A stretch of 5,223 nt of DNA from Prevotella sp. UBA1395 (GTDB lineage Bacteria; Bacteroidota; Bacteroidia; Bacteroidales; Bacteroidaceae). The notes under the pieces were generated by a model that ran no database searches, had not been told where the DNA came from, and was given only the letters and a program-made list of their open reading frames with translations. How positions within the stretch are numbered: the stretch's first letter is position 1; every line of letters starts with the position of its first letter. Of this stretch, positions 1 to 5,223 are shown one piece after another. The DNA lies in the NCBI GenBank assembly GCA_002305235.1, contig DBQL01000202.1:9607-14829 (forward strand). The letters are read 5' to 3'. The position numbers and the translations under genes are program-made.

Positions 1-467
1 ACCTGATCGGGGCGGAAAATGCTCGAGACACTATAAGTGGGCACTCCCCGATGCTTCAGGATGTGAAGGTAGTTGTACCAAAACTCATATTTGATGAAGA
101 ACGCCATCTCAGGCCTCACGGTGCGCAGGAAGCGACGTGCGTTGCTGATCGTGTCCAAGGGGAGATAGCTGATGATGTCGGCTCCCTCGTAGTTTTTCCG
201 CACCTCATAGCCCGATGGCGAGAAAAACGTGAGCAAGAGCTTGTATTCCGGATGTTCCCGACGAATGCGCTCCATGAGCGGACGCCCCTGCTCGAACTCG
301 CCAAGTGAGGCCGCATGGAACCATACGTACCGTGCGTCGGGCTCCACCTGCTCGTCCAAGATACGGAAAGCGTCGTGCTCGCCACGCCACATCTTCCTCA
401 CTTTTCCGCTGAACAGGGAGGTCACCCACACACCGAGCGCGTAAAGGTAAATTACAATCTGATACAT
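1..467 (-). CDS. waaA: 3-deoxy-D-manno-octulosonic acid (Kdo) transferase, 3' part beyond window
   Basis: Seen: an open frame from the ATG at 467 runs leftward off the window, giving 155 complete codons. Residues 1 to about 19 form a hydrophobic N-terminal membrane anchor. HAASLGEFEQG (51-61) is the family's N-terminal signature; its Glu57 matches the conserved catalytic glutamate of WaaA. LTFFSPSGYE (79-88) and KYEFWYNYL (126-134) are also typical of Bacteroidetes members. Known: WaaA (KdtA), a GT-B fold enzyme of glycosyltransferase family 30, moves Kdo from CMP-Kdo to the lipid A precursor at the cytoplasmic face of the inner membrane. The start is set by the usual short lead-in before the anchor. 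No Shine-Dalgarno sequence is visible, as is normal in this phylum. The gene lies 53 bases downstream of gltX on the same strand with no terminator or clear promoter between, so an operon is likely (inference). The C-terminal CMP-Kdo-binding domain is outside the window, so mono- or bifunctionality cannot be judged. Confidence 0.93.
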   Translation of the reverse strand, partial: MYQIVIYLYALGVWVTSLFSGKVRKMWRGEHDAFRILDEQVEPDARYVWFHAASLGEFEQGRPLMERIRREHPEYKLLLTFFSPSGYEVRKNYEGADIISYLPLDTISNARRFLRTVRPEMAFFIKYEFWYNYLHILKHRGVPTYSVSSIFRPDQ

Positions 468-520
468 GTAAGAAGCGTTACTATGGTGCTTTACTCTTCA
501 ATCATTGTAAAAAGGCAGAC

Positions 521-2047
521 TTACTGCGCCGGAGAAAGCACCTCGACGGCCTTCTTCAAACGGGCGAGGGTCTCCGCTTTGCCGAGGAACGCGCTGATGT
601 CGAACATGCCGGGGCCTTTGCCTATACCCACCAAGGCGAGGCGGAAGGCGTTCATCACGTCGCCGAGCTTGTAGCCCTTGTCTTCGACCCACTGCATCAC
701 CACAGGCTCCTGACCCTCTAGCGAGAAGTCGTCGATACCCTGAAGCACCTCGTAAAGCTCGCTCATCTGCCGGCCGGAATAGTCTTTCCAACGTTTCTTG
801 GCGGTCTTCTCGTCATACTCTGTGGGTGCGATGAAGAAGAAAGAGCACAAATCCCACAGCTCCCTGACGAAGCTCACGCGGTCTTTCATCATGTGTACCA
901 CGAGCCTCACGCGATCGAATGACTCATCCACGCCATTGTTCGCCACAATCGGTGCGAACTCGCGGGCAATCTCGTCGTCACTCTTTTGCAAGATATATTC
1001 ATGGTTGAACCATGCCGCTTTCTGGTAATCGAACTTCGCTCCGCTCTTGGAACACTTAGCGATGTCGAAGGCCTGAACCAGTTCATCGAGGGTGAACAAC
1101 TCCTGATCGGTGCCGGGATTCCATCCCAACAGGGCCAAAAAGTTGACCACTGCCTCGGGAAAATAGCCACTCTCGCGATAGCCTGAGCTTATCTCGCCGC
1201 TCTTGGGGTCGTGCCATTCCAAGGGGAACACCGGGAAACCGAGCCTGTCGCCATCGCGCTTGGACAGTTTGCCCTTGCCCTCGGGTTTGAGGAGCAGCGG
1301 CAAATGGGCAAAGCGCGGCATGGAATCCTCCCATCCGAAAGCTTGGTAGAGCAGCACATGGAGGGGCGCGCTGGGCAGCCACTCCTCACCGCGAATCACG
1401 TGTGTGATCTCCATGAGATGGTCGTCGACAATGTTTGCCAAATGATAGGTAGGCAGTTCGTCGGCACTTTTGTAGAGCACTTTGTCGTCAAGGATGTCAC
1501 TCTTGACCCGCACGTCACCGCGAATCATGTCGTTGACATGGATCTCTTGGCCCGGCTCAATCTTGAATCGCACGGTGTACTGGGTGCCATCGGCAATGAG
1601 TTGCTCCCACTCCGTACGGTCCATCACCAACGAGTTGCGCATTTGCATGCGCGTGGAGGCATCGTATTGGAAATTCTCCACTTCTCCACGCTTGCGCTCC
1701 AACTCCTCGGGCGTGTCGAAAGCATAATAGGCCTTGCCCTCGTCGATGAGTCGGTTGACATACTGTTTGTAGATATCACGACGCTCGCTTTGGCGATACG
1801 GACCGTGGTTTCCGCCGAAGCCCACGCCCTCGTCAAACCTGATGCCCAACCAACGAAATGACTCAAGGATGTACTCCTCTGCTCCGGGAACGAACCGATT
1901 GGAATCAGTATCCTCAATGCGGAATACGAATTCGCCATTGTGCTGACGCGCAAAGAGATAATTAAAAAGCGCGGTGCGCACGCCGCCGATGTGCAAAGGA
2001 CCTGTAGGACTGGGTGCAAATCGCACCCGTACTTTTCTTTCTGACAT
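521..2047 (-). CDS. gltX: Glutamyl-tRNA synthetase (GluRS), complete
   Basis: Encodes 508 residues, close to the usual length of bacterial GluRS. It is a cytoplasmic class I aminoacyl-tRNA synthetase that charges tRNA-Glu with glutamate using ATP. Seen: the N-terminal Rossmann core carries [13 protein letters not shown] (10-22), whose HIGG is the GluRS form of the HIGH motif. RIEDTD (43-48) and [11 protein letters not shown] (216-226) follow, then KLSKR (260-264), the GluRS form of KMSKS. The rest is the helical anticodon-binding region. The cysteine zinc motif of E. coli GluRS is absent around residues 110-135, as in many bacteria. An insertion of roughly 17 residues relative to E. coli follows KLSKR (see findings). 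The start at 2047 gives the normal N-terminus [10 protein letters not shown]. An in-frame ATG at 2071 would add eight atypical residues and lies inside the candidate -7 box. Whether the enzyme also charges tRNA-Gln (non-discriminating, with GatCAB) cannot be told here. Followed by waaA. Confidence 0.98.
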   Translation of the reverse strand: MSERKVRVRFAPSPTGPLHIGGVRTALFNYLFARQHNGEFVFRIEDTDSNRFVPGAEEYILESFRWLGIRFDEGVGFGGNHGPYRQSERRDIYKQYVNRLIDEGKAYYAFDTPEELERKRGEVENFQYDASTRMQMRNSLVMDRTEWEQLIADGTQYTVRFKIEPGQEIHVNDMIRGDVRVKSDILDDKVLYKSADELPTYHLANIVDDHLMEITHVIRGEEWLPSAPLHVLLYQAFGWEDSMPRFAHLPLLLKPEGKGKLSKRDGDRLGFPVFPLEWHDPKSGEISSGYRESGYFPEAVVNFLALLGWNPGTDQELFTLDELVQAFDIAKCSKSGAKFDYQKAAWFNHEYILQKSDDEIAREFAPIVANNGVDESFDRVRLVVHMMKDRVSFVRELWDLCSFFFIAPTEYDEKTAKKRWKDYSGRQMSELYEVLQGIDDFSLEGQEPVVMQWVEDKGYKLGDVMNAFRLALVGIGKGPGMFDISAFLGKAETLARLKKAVEVLSPAQ

Positions 2048-2068
2048 GCTATAATATCTTATTTTGTG

Positions 2069-2076
2069 CAAAATTA
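2069..2076 (-). promoter_or_regulatory. Candidate Bacteroidetes -7 promoter box for gltX
   Basis: On the minus strand this reads TAATTTTG, a full match to the Bacteroidetes primary sigma factor -7 consensus TAnnTTTG. It lies 21 bases upstream of the gltX ATG at 2047. Transcription would start near 2062, leaving a very short leader of about 15 bases. No TTTG-like -33 element is visible at the expected spacing (around 2096-2099), so the call rests on the -7 box and position. If correct, the alternative ATG at 2071 would not be transcribed, which supports the start at 2047. Confidence 0.45.
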
Positions 2077-2109
2077 ATACATTTTTTCGATTATACGCTG
2101 ATTTTTTAG

Positions 2110-2117
2110 TATTTTCG
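2110..2117 (+). promoter_or_regulatory. Weak candidate -7 promoter box for the PgpH-type gene
   Basis: TATTTTCG matches the TAnnTTTG consensus except at one base. An imperfect -33 element, TTCG, lies at 2086-2089, 20 bases upstream. Transcription would start near 2124, leaving a leader of about 23 AU-rich bases before the ATG at 2147. No Shine-Dalgarno sequence is visible in that leader. The match is modest in AT-rich DNA, but the position just ahead of the gene is right. Confidence 0.3.
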
Positions 2118-2146
2118 CAGAGTAATACTTCATATAAGAATCATAC

Positions 2147-4219
2147 ATGAGCATCATTGAACATATTCATAAAAAGGAAGAGAATCAGTGGCGAAACATC
2201 GCCACACGCATCGTTCTCGTGCTGCTGACCACGCTTCTCATCGTGTGGTTTCTGCCACGCAACGAGGGCAAGCGCTTTGTCTACGAAGTGGGAGAACCGT
2301 GGCATTATGGTACCATCATTGCCAAATACGACTTCCCGATCTACAAGACCGACGAGGCCTTGGCCAAGGAAAAAGACTCCCTGCTCAAGCAGTTCCAGCC
2401 TTATTTCCTATACGATTCACATGTCGAACAGACCAACATCGAGAAGTTCAAGCGAGATTTCGCCGCCGGACTGCCCGGTCTGCCCGCCACTTTCGAGGCC
2501 ATCATCATCGACCGTCTGCACCGGCTCTACCAAGCAGGAATCATGGGAACGCCCAATTATAACAATGTGGCGAGTAGCGACACGACAAGTGCCGTGCGCG
2601 TGATATTTGGTAAAAACGTGGAGAGCATACTCATCAACTGCGTGTTCTCCACCCTTTCGGCCTACGAACAACTGCTTGATGACGAGGCATTATCCAATGA
2701 GCGCACGGCCGTACAACGCCTCAATCTCAACAATTACATTGAGCCAAACCTCATCTATGACAAAGAGAAGTCAGAGACAGCGAGGAACGATTTGCTCAGC
2801 GGCATATCCCCGGCGAGCGGCATGGTGATGACCGGACAGAAGATCATCAGCGTAGGCGACATGGTGAACGACTACAATTACAGGGTGCTCAACTCTCTCG
2901 AGAAGGAGATGGAACGACGCAGTGCCACTGACACGCAACTCACTTACATGATGATCGGCAACTCGCTCTATGTCTTTATACTGGTCATGATGTTCACCTT
3001 TTACATGGCATTGTTCCGCAAAGACTATTTCAACAAGCCGAGAAGCATCGCGATGATCTACACGCTTATCACCATCTTCCCCATCCTCGTGTCGATGATG
3101 ATGCAGCACAGCTACTTCAATTTCAGCGTGTACATATTGCCATTTGCCTTCGTGCCGATGTTTGTCAGGGTATTTATGGACTCCCGAACGGCGTTCGTGG
3201 CACACATCACCACAGTGCTCATCAGCGCCTCGGTGGTGAGATTCCAATTCGATTTCATCTTCATACAGACCGTGGCAGGACTTGTGGCCATCTATTCGCT
3301 GCGCGAAATGTCGTCCCGGGCACAGGTATTCAAGACCGCGTTGATGGTGTTCGTGGCAATGGGCGTATCCTATTTCACCGTCAAACTCATGCAGAGCGGA
3401 TCGGAATTCAACATGGATACCAGCATGTATTACCACTTTATGATCAATGGTGTGTTGCTGTTGCTATCCTATCCGTTGATGTATCTCATCGAGAAGGCAT
3501 TCGGTTTCATATCCATGATCACCCTCATCGAACTCTCCAACACCAACCGAGGACTGCTCAGAAACCTCAGCGAAGTGGCTCCGGGAACATTCCAACACTC
3601 CGTCACGGTGGGTAATCTGGCCTCTGAAATAGCCAACAAGATAGGGGCCAACAGCACGCTTGTGCGTACCGGCGCGTTCTATCACGATATCGGTAAGATG
3701 ATCAATCCGGTGTTTTTCACCGAAAACCAGCAAGGAGGCATCAACCCACATGACAACCTTACCGACAAAGAAAGCGCCAGAATCATCATCGAGCATGTGC
3801 CCAACGGCGTGAAACTCGCCGAGGAAGCCAACCTCCCCGTGGCCATCATAGACTTCATACGCACCCATCACGGACGCGGACTGGCCAAGTATTTCTACAT
3901 CAAATACCAAAATGAGCATCCCGACGAGATTGTGGACAAGGAACAATTCACCTATCCCGGACCCAATCCCTACACCTTGGAGCAGGCCATATTGATGATG
4001 GCCGACTCGTGCGAGGCGGCCTCGCACTCCCTCAATGAGTATAGCGAGGAGAACATAACCAAGTTGGTCAACACCATCATAGACCAGCAAGTGGCCGACG
4101 GTTGCTTCAAGGAATGCAAGATAACATTCTATGATATATCGGTGGCCAAGCAGGTTCTCATCGACCGAATGAAAGCCATCTATCACACTCGAATACAATA
4201 TCCCACAAGCAAGAAATAA
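2147..4219 (+). CDS. pgpH: PgpH-type 7TM-HD membrane phosphohydrolase, probable cyclic di-AMP phosphodiesterase
   Basis: Encodes 690 residues in the 7TMR-HDED / 7TM / HD architecture of Listeria PgpH, an inner-membrane enzyme that hydrolyses cyclic di-AMP to pApA. Seen: a membrane helix at about 18-36, then a periplasmic domain at about 37-268. That domain starts with the family-type VGEPWHYGTIIAKYDFPIY (48-66) and ends with GQKIISVGDMV (230-240). Seven hydrophobic segments follow at roughly 269-290, 301-319, 324-344, 347-364, 367-384, 393-413 and 428-450. The cytoplasmic HD domain covers about 470-680. Its ligands are all present: His484 (TFQHSVTVGNLA), His513-Asp514 (FYHDIGKM), His550 (IIIEHV), His574-His575 (THHGRG) and Asp620 (MMADSCEA). 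NPHDNL (533-538) and KYFYIKY (581-587) also match the family. The gene stands alone: it diverges from gltX across 99 bases and a strong terminator follows. Activity and substrate are inferred from the family; the periplasmic ligand is unknown. Other HD substrates are less likely given the architecture. Confidence 0.93.
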   Translation: MSIIEHIHKKEENQWRNIATRIVLVLLTTLLIVWFLPRNEGKRFVYEVGEPWHYGTIIAKYDFPIYKTDEALAKEKDSLLKQFQPYFLYDSHVEQTNIEKFKRDFAAGLPGLPATFEAIIIDRLHRLYQAGIMGTPNYNNVASSDTTSAVRVIFGKNVESILINCVFSTLSAYEQLLDDEALSNERTAVQRLNLNNYIEPNLIYDKEKSETARNDLLSGISPASGMVMTGQKIISVGDMVNDYNYRVLNSLEKEMERRSATDTQLTYMMIGNSLYVFILVMMFTFYMALFRKDYFNKPRSIAMIYTLITIFPILVSMMMQHSYFNFSVYILPFAFVPMFVRVFMDSRTAFVAHITTVLISASVVRFQFDFIFIQTVAGLVAIYSLREMSSRAQVFKTALMVFVAMGVSYFTVKLMQSGSEFNMDTSMYYHFMINGVLLLLSYPLMYLIEKAFGFISMITLIELSNTNRGLLRNLSEVAPGTFQHSVTVGNLASEIANKIGANSTLVRTGAFYHDIGKMINPVFFTENQQGGINPHDNLTDKESARIIIEHVPNGVKLAEEANLPVAIIDFIRTHHGRGLAKYFYIKYQNEHPDEIVDKEQFTYPGPNPYTLEQAILMMADSCEAASHSLNEYSEENITKLVNTIIDQQVADGCFKECKITFYDISVAKQVLIDRMKAIYHTRIQYPTSKK

Positions 4220-4234
4220 TTCTTGTTGAACCCT

Positions 4235-4281
4235 AATCCCTCCGCAAGCGCGTCATCGACTTGCGGAGGGATTTTTCTTTT
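4235..4281 (+). terminator. Rho-independent terminator after the PgpH-type gene
   Basis: A perfect 14-base-pair stem pairs 4235-4248 (AATCCCTCCGCAAG) with 4260-4273 (CTTGCGGAGGGATT) around an 11-base loop. It is followed directly by a T-rich run, TTTTTCTTTT (4272-4281). The stem begins 16 bases after the TAA stop at 4217-4219. There is no T-run on the opposite strand, so it should act only on rightward transcription. It separates the PgpH-type gene from the downstream outer-membrane protein gene. Confidence 0.93.
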
Positions 4282-4387
4282 GCCCTGCCTTTCATGCCCC
4301 GACTGAGGATTTGCCACACCGGAAGATTCCCATATCCCAATAAAAGTAGCACAAAAACCGCAATATGCGTAAGAAAACATCTTTATA

Positions 4388-4402
4388 AAGTTAACATAAC
4401 TT
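4388..4402. repeat. Perfect short inverted repeat, possible operator
   Basis: AAGTTA-ACA-TAACTT is a palindrome with 6-base arms and a 3-base spacer. It lies 41 bases upstream of the candidate -7 box at 4444, so it would sit around -55 to -70 relative to transcription start. That is a plausible position for an activator or other regulator. The arms are AT-rich and short, and the surrounding DNA is AT-rich, so chance occurrence is quite possible. Confidence 0.25.
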
Positions 4403-4443
4403 AAATAAACACCCCTAAAATACGACATTTAGAACACTAATAC

Positions 4444-4451
4444 TACCTTTG
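4444..4451 (+). promoter_or_regulatory. Candidate Bacteroidetes -7 promoter box for the outer-membrane protein gene
   Basis: TACCTTTG matches the TAnnTTTG consensus fully and lies 27 bases upstream of the ATG at 4479. Transcription would start near 4458 and give a leader of about 20 bases, AU-rich, containing AAGG at 4467-4470. I see no clear TTTG at the expected -33 position (about 4421-4424). The box follows the terminator at 4235-4281, which fits an independent transcription unit. Confidence 0.6.
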
Positions 4452-4478
4452 CAACCAATATTTTTTAAGGTTTTTAAG

Positions 4479-5223
4479 ATGACGAAAATAAAATTAGCTA
4501 TTATGGCATTAGCCATAACTGCCGCTCAAAGCACATTTGCCGGCGGACTGCTTACCAACACCAACCAAAACGTAGCATTCAACCGTCACTTCTCGCGCGA
4601 TGCGACAATCGGTATCGACGGTGTGTATTCCAACCCTGCCGGAGTGGCATTTCTCGCTCCCGGCGCACATCTTTCGCTCAACTGGCAGACGGTCATTCAG
4701 ACCCGTACCATCAAAAACGAATATCCCCTCTTTGCCAATAATCTCAACAACACCTCAACGCAGCGCACTTTCGAGGGCAAGGCTTTCGCCCCCGTGCTGC
4801 CCTCGATACAGTTTGCTTACAACTGGAAGAACTTCTCGTTCCAAGCCAATTTCGCCGTTGGCGGCGGCGGCGGGAAATGTACTTTCGATGACGGCTTGGG
4901 CAGTTTCGAGAAGATCGTGGGTGAGACGGCCCTTGCTGCAAGCGGCCTTGCACGCACGATCGATGCCGTGGCGATGCCCGGCCAACAGATGTTCAGCAGC
5001 GATGCCATGCTTGGAAGCACCGGCAAATATACGTTCCAAAGCTACATGCGAGGCCGCCAGTATTACTACGGTCTGTCGCTTGGCGCAGCATATAAGATCA
5101 ATCCCAACCTCAGTGCCTTTGCCGGCGTGAGAGGAGTGTATGCCCTTTGCAACTACTATGGATATGTGAAAGACATCACCGTGGGCCAGATGCCACTCTA
5201 CCAGATGCTCGACCCCACCAAAA
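4479..5223 (+). CDS. Secreted outer-membrane beta-barrel protein, OMPP1/FadL-like, truncated by window end
   Basis: 248 complete codons are present and the frame runs off the window. Seen: a clear signal peptide at 1-21 (Lys3 and Lys5, hydrophobic core, cleavage after STFA). The mature start is GGLLTNTNQNVAF. Then comes ATIGIDGVYSNPAGVAFLAPG (42-62), containing the NPAG motif (52-55) found near the N-terminus of FadL-type channels. The rest alternates polar and hydrophobic residues with many aromatics, as in amphipathic beta-strands, for example PSIQFAYNWKNFSFQANFAV (108-127) and YYYGLSLGAAYKINPNLSAF (195-214). A run of five glycines occupies 128-132, and cysteines are at 134 and 224. Known: OMPP1/FadL/TodX proteins move hydrophobic compounds across the outer membrane. 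The substrate here is not knowable from sequence, and another barrel family is possible. The start follows from the signal peptide and promoter spacing. No partner gene is visible; the terminator upstream separates it from the PgpH-type gene. Confidence 0.82.
   Translation, partial: MTKIKLAIMALAITAAQSTFAGGLLTNTNQNVAFNRHFSRDATIGIDGVYSNPAGVAFLAPGAHLSLNWQTVIQTRTIKNEYPLFANNLNNTSTQRTFEGKAFAPVLPSIQFAYNWKNFSFQANFAVGGGGGKCTFDDGLGSFEKIVGETALAASGLARTIDAVAMPGQQMFSSDAMLGSTGKYTFQSYMRGRQYYYGLSLGAAYKINPNLSAFAGVRGVYALCNYYGYVKDITVGQMPLYQMLDPTK

Noticed and set aside
1211..1861. 216-codon open frame on the plus strand opposite gltX
   Set aside because: It lies wholly inside the certain gltX gene, has no recognisable family, and its translation mirrors gltX codon bias.
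1981..1995. HIGG instead of HIGH in GluRS as a possible lost active-site residue
   Set aside because: HIGG/HVGG is a normal form in glutamyl-tRNA synthetases, as is KLSKR for KMSKS, so there is no sign of inactivation.
2048..2071. Upstream ATG at 2071 extending gltX by eight residues
   Set aside because: The added residues are not typical of GluRS, and this ATG overlaps the candidate -7 box, so it would not be in the transcript.
2771..4198. Two long minus-strand open frames (2771-3436 and 3464-4198) opposite the PgpH-type gene
   Set aside because: They are antisense shadows of a gene with intact family motifs from end to end. Their translations are low in recognisable features and rich in histidine, as expected from reverse-reading these codons.
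4183..4428. 81-codon minus-strand open frame across the intergenic region
   Set aside because: It passes through the strong terminator stem and the tail of the PgpH-type gene and matches no family known to me. There is no supporting promoter.
4600..5130. 176-codon plus-strand open frame inside the outer-membrane protein gene
   Set aside because: It is out of frame with the frame that carries the signal peptide, NPAG motif and strand pattern. Its arginine- and serine-rich translation is typical of a shifted frame.
1..5223. A new multi-gene system, mobile element, CRISPR array or RNA gene
   Set aside because: Every coding stretch belongs to a recognisable family. The intergenic regions are short (53, 99 and 259 bases) and show only promoters, a terminator and small palindromes; no transposase, integrase or repeat array is present.

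Overview
This window looks like an ordinary chromosomal segment from a member of the Bacteroidales, most likely Prevotella-like. Three things point there. The protein sequences resemble Bacteroidetes versions of these families. The intergenic DNA is AT-rich and has TAnnTTTG-type -7 promoter boxes. No strong Shine-Dalgarno sequences precede the genes. The species cannot be fixed from this evidence. I see no mobile element, CRISPR array, tRNA or rRNA, and no convincing sign of a new defence or biosynthetic system.

Left part (1-2047, minus strand): two genes run leftward. gltX (521-2047) encodes a complete glutamyl-tRNA synthetase. After a 53-base gap comes waaA/kdtA (1-467, cut by the window edge), which encodes the Kdo transferase that attaches Kdo to lipid A. 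The gap shows no evident terminator, so co-transcription is plausible.

Middle (2048-2146): a 99-base AT-rich divergent intergenic region. It holds a candidate promoter for gltX on the minus strand and a weaker one for the rightward gene. The two are close enough that their upstream elements would overlap.

Centre (2147-4219, plus strand): a complete 690-residue membrane protein of the PgpH / 7TM-HD family. It has one N-terminal membrane anchor, a periplasmic domain of about 230 residues, seven membrane segments and a cytoplasmic HD phosphohydrolase domain with all expected metal ligands. The expected role is hydrolysis of the second messenger cyclic di-AMP. A strong intrinsic terminator (4235-4281) follows directly.

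Right part (4282-5223, plus strand): about 200 bases of non-coding DNA become increasingly AT-rich. They contain a short perfect inverted repeat and a perfect TAnnTTTG box. Next comes the start of a secreted outer-membrane beta-barrel protein resembling the OMPP1/FadL transporter family (4479 to the window end, truncated).

The genes do not form one pathway. They are an envelope/translation pair, a nucleotide second-messenger phosphodiesterase and an outer-membrane protein, apparently in three transcription units. The envelope theme (Kdo transfer, membrane-bound c-di-AMP hydrolase, outer-membrane barrel) is loose and may be coincidental.
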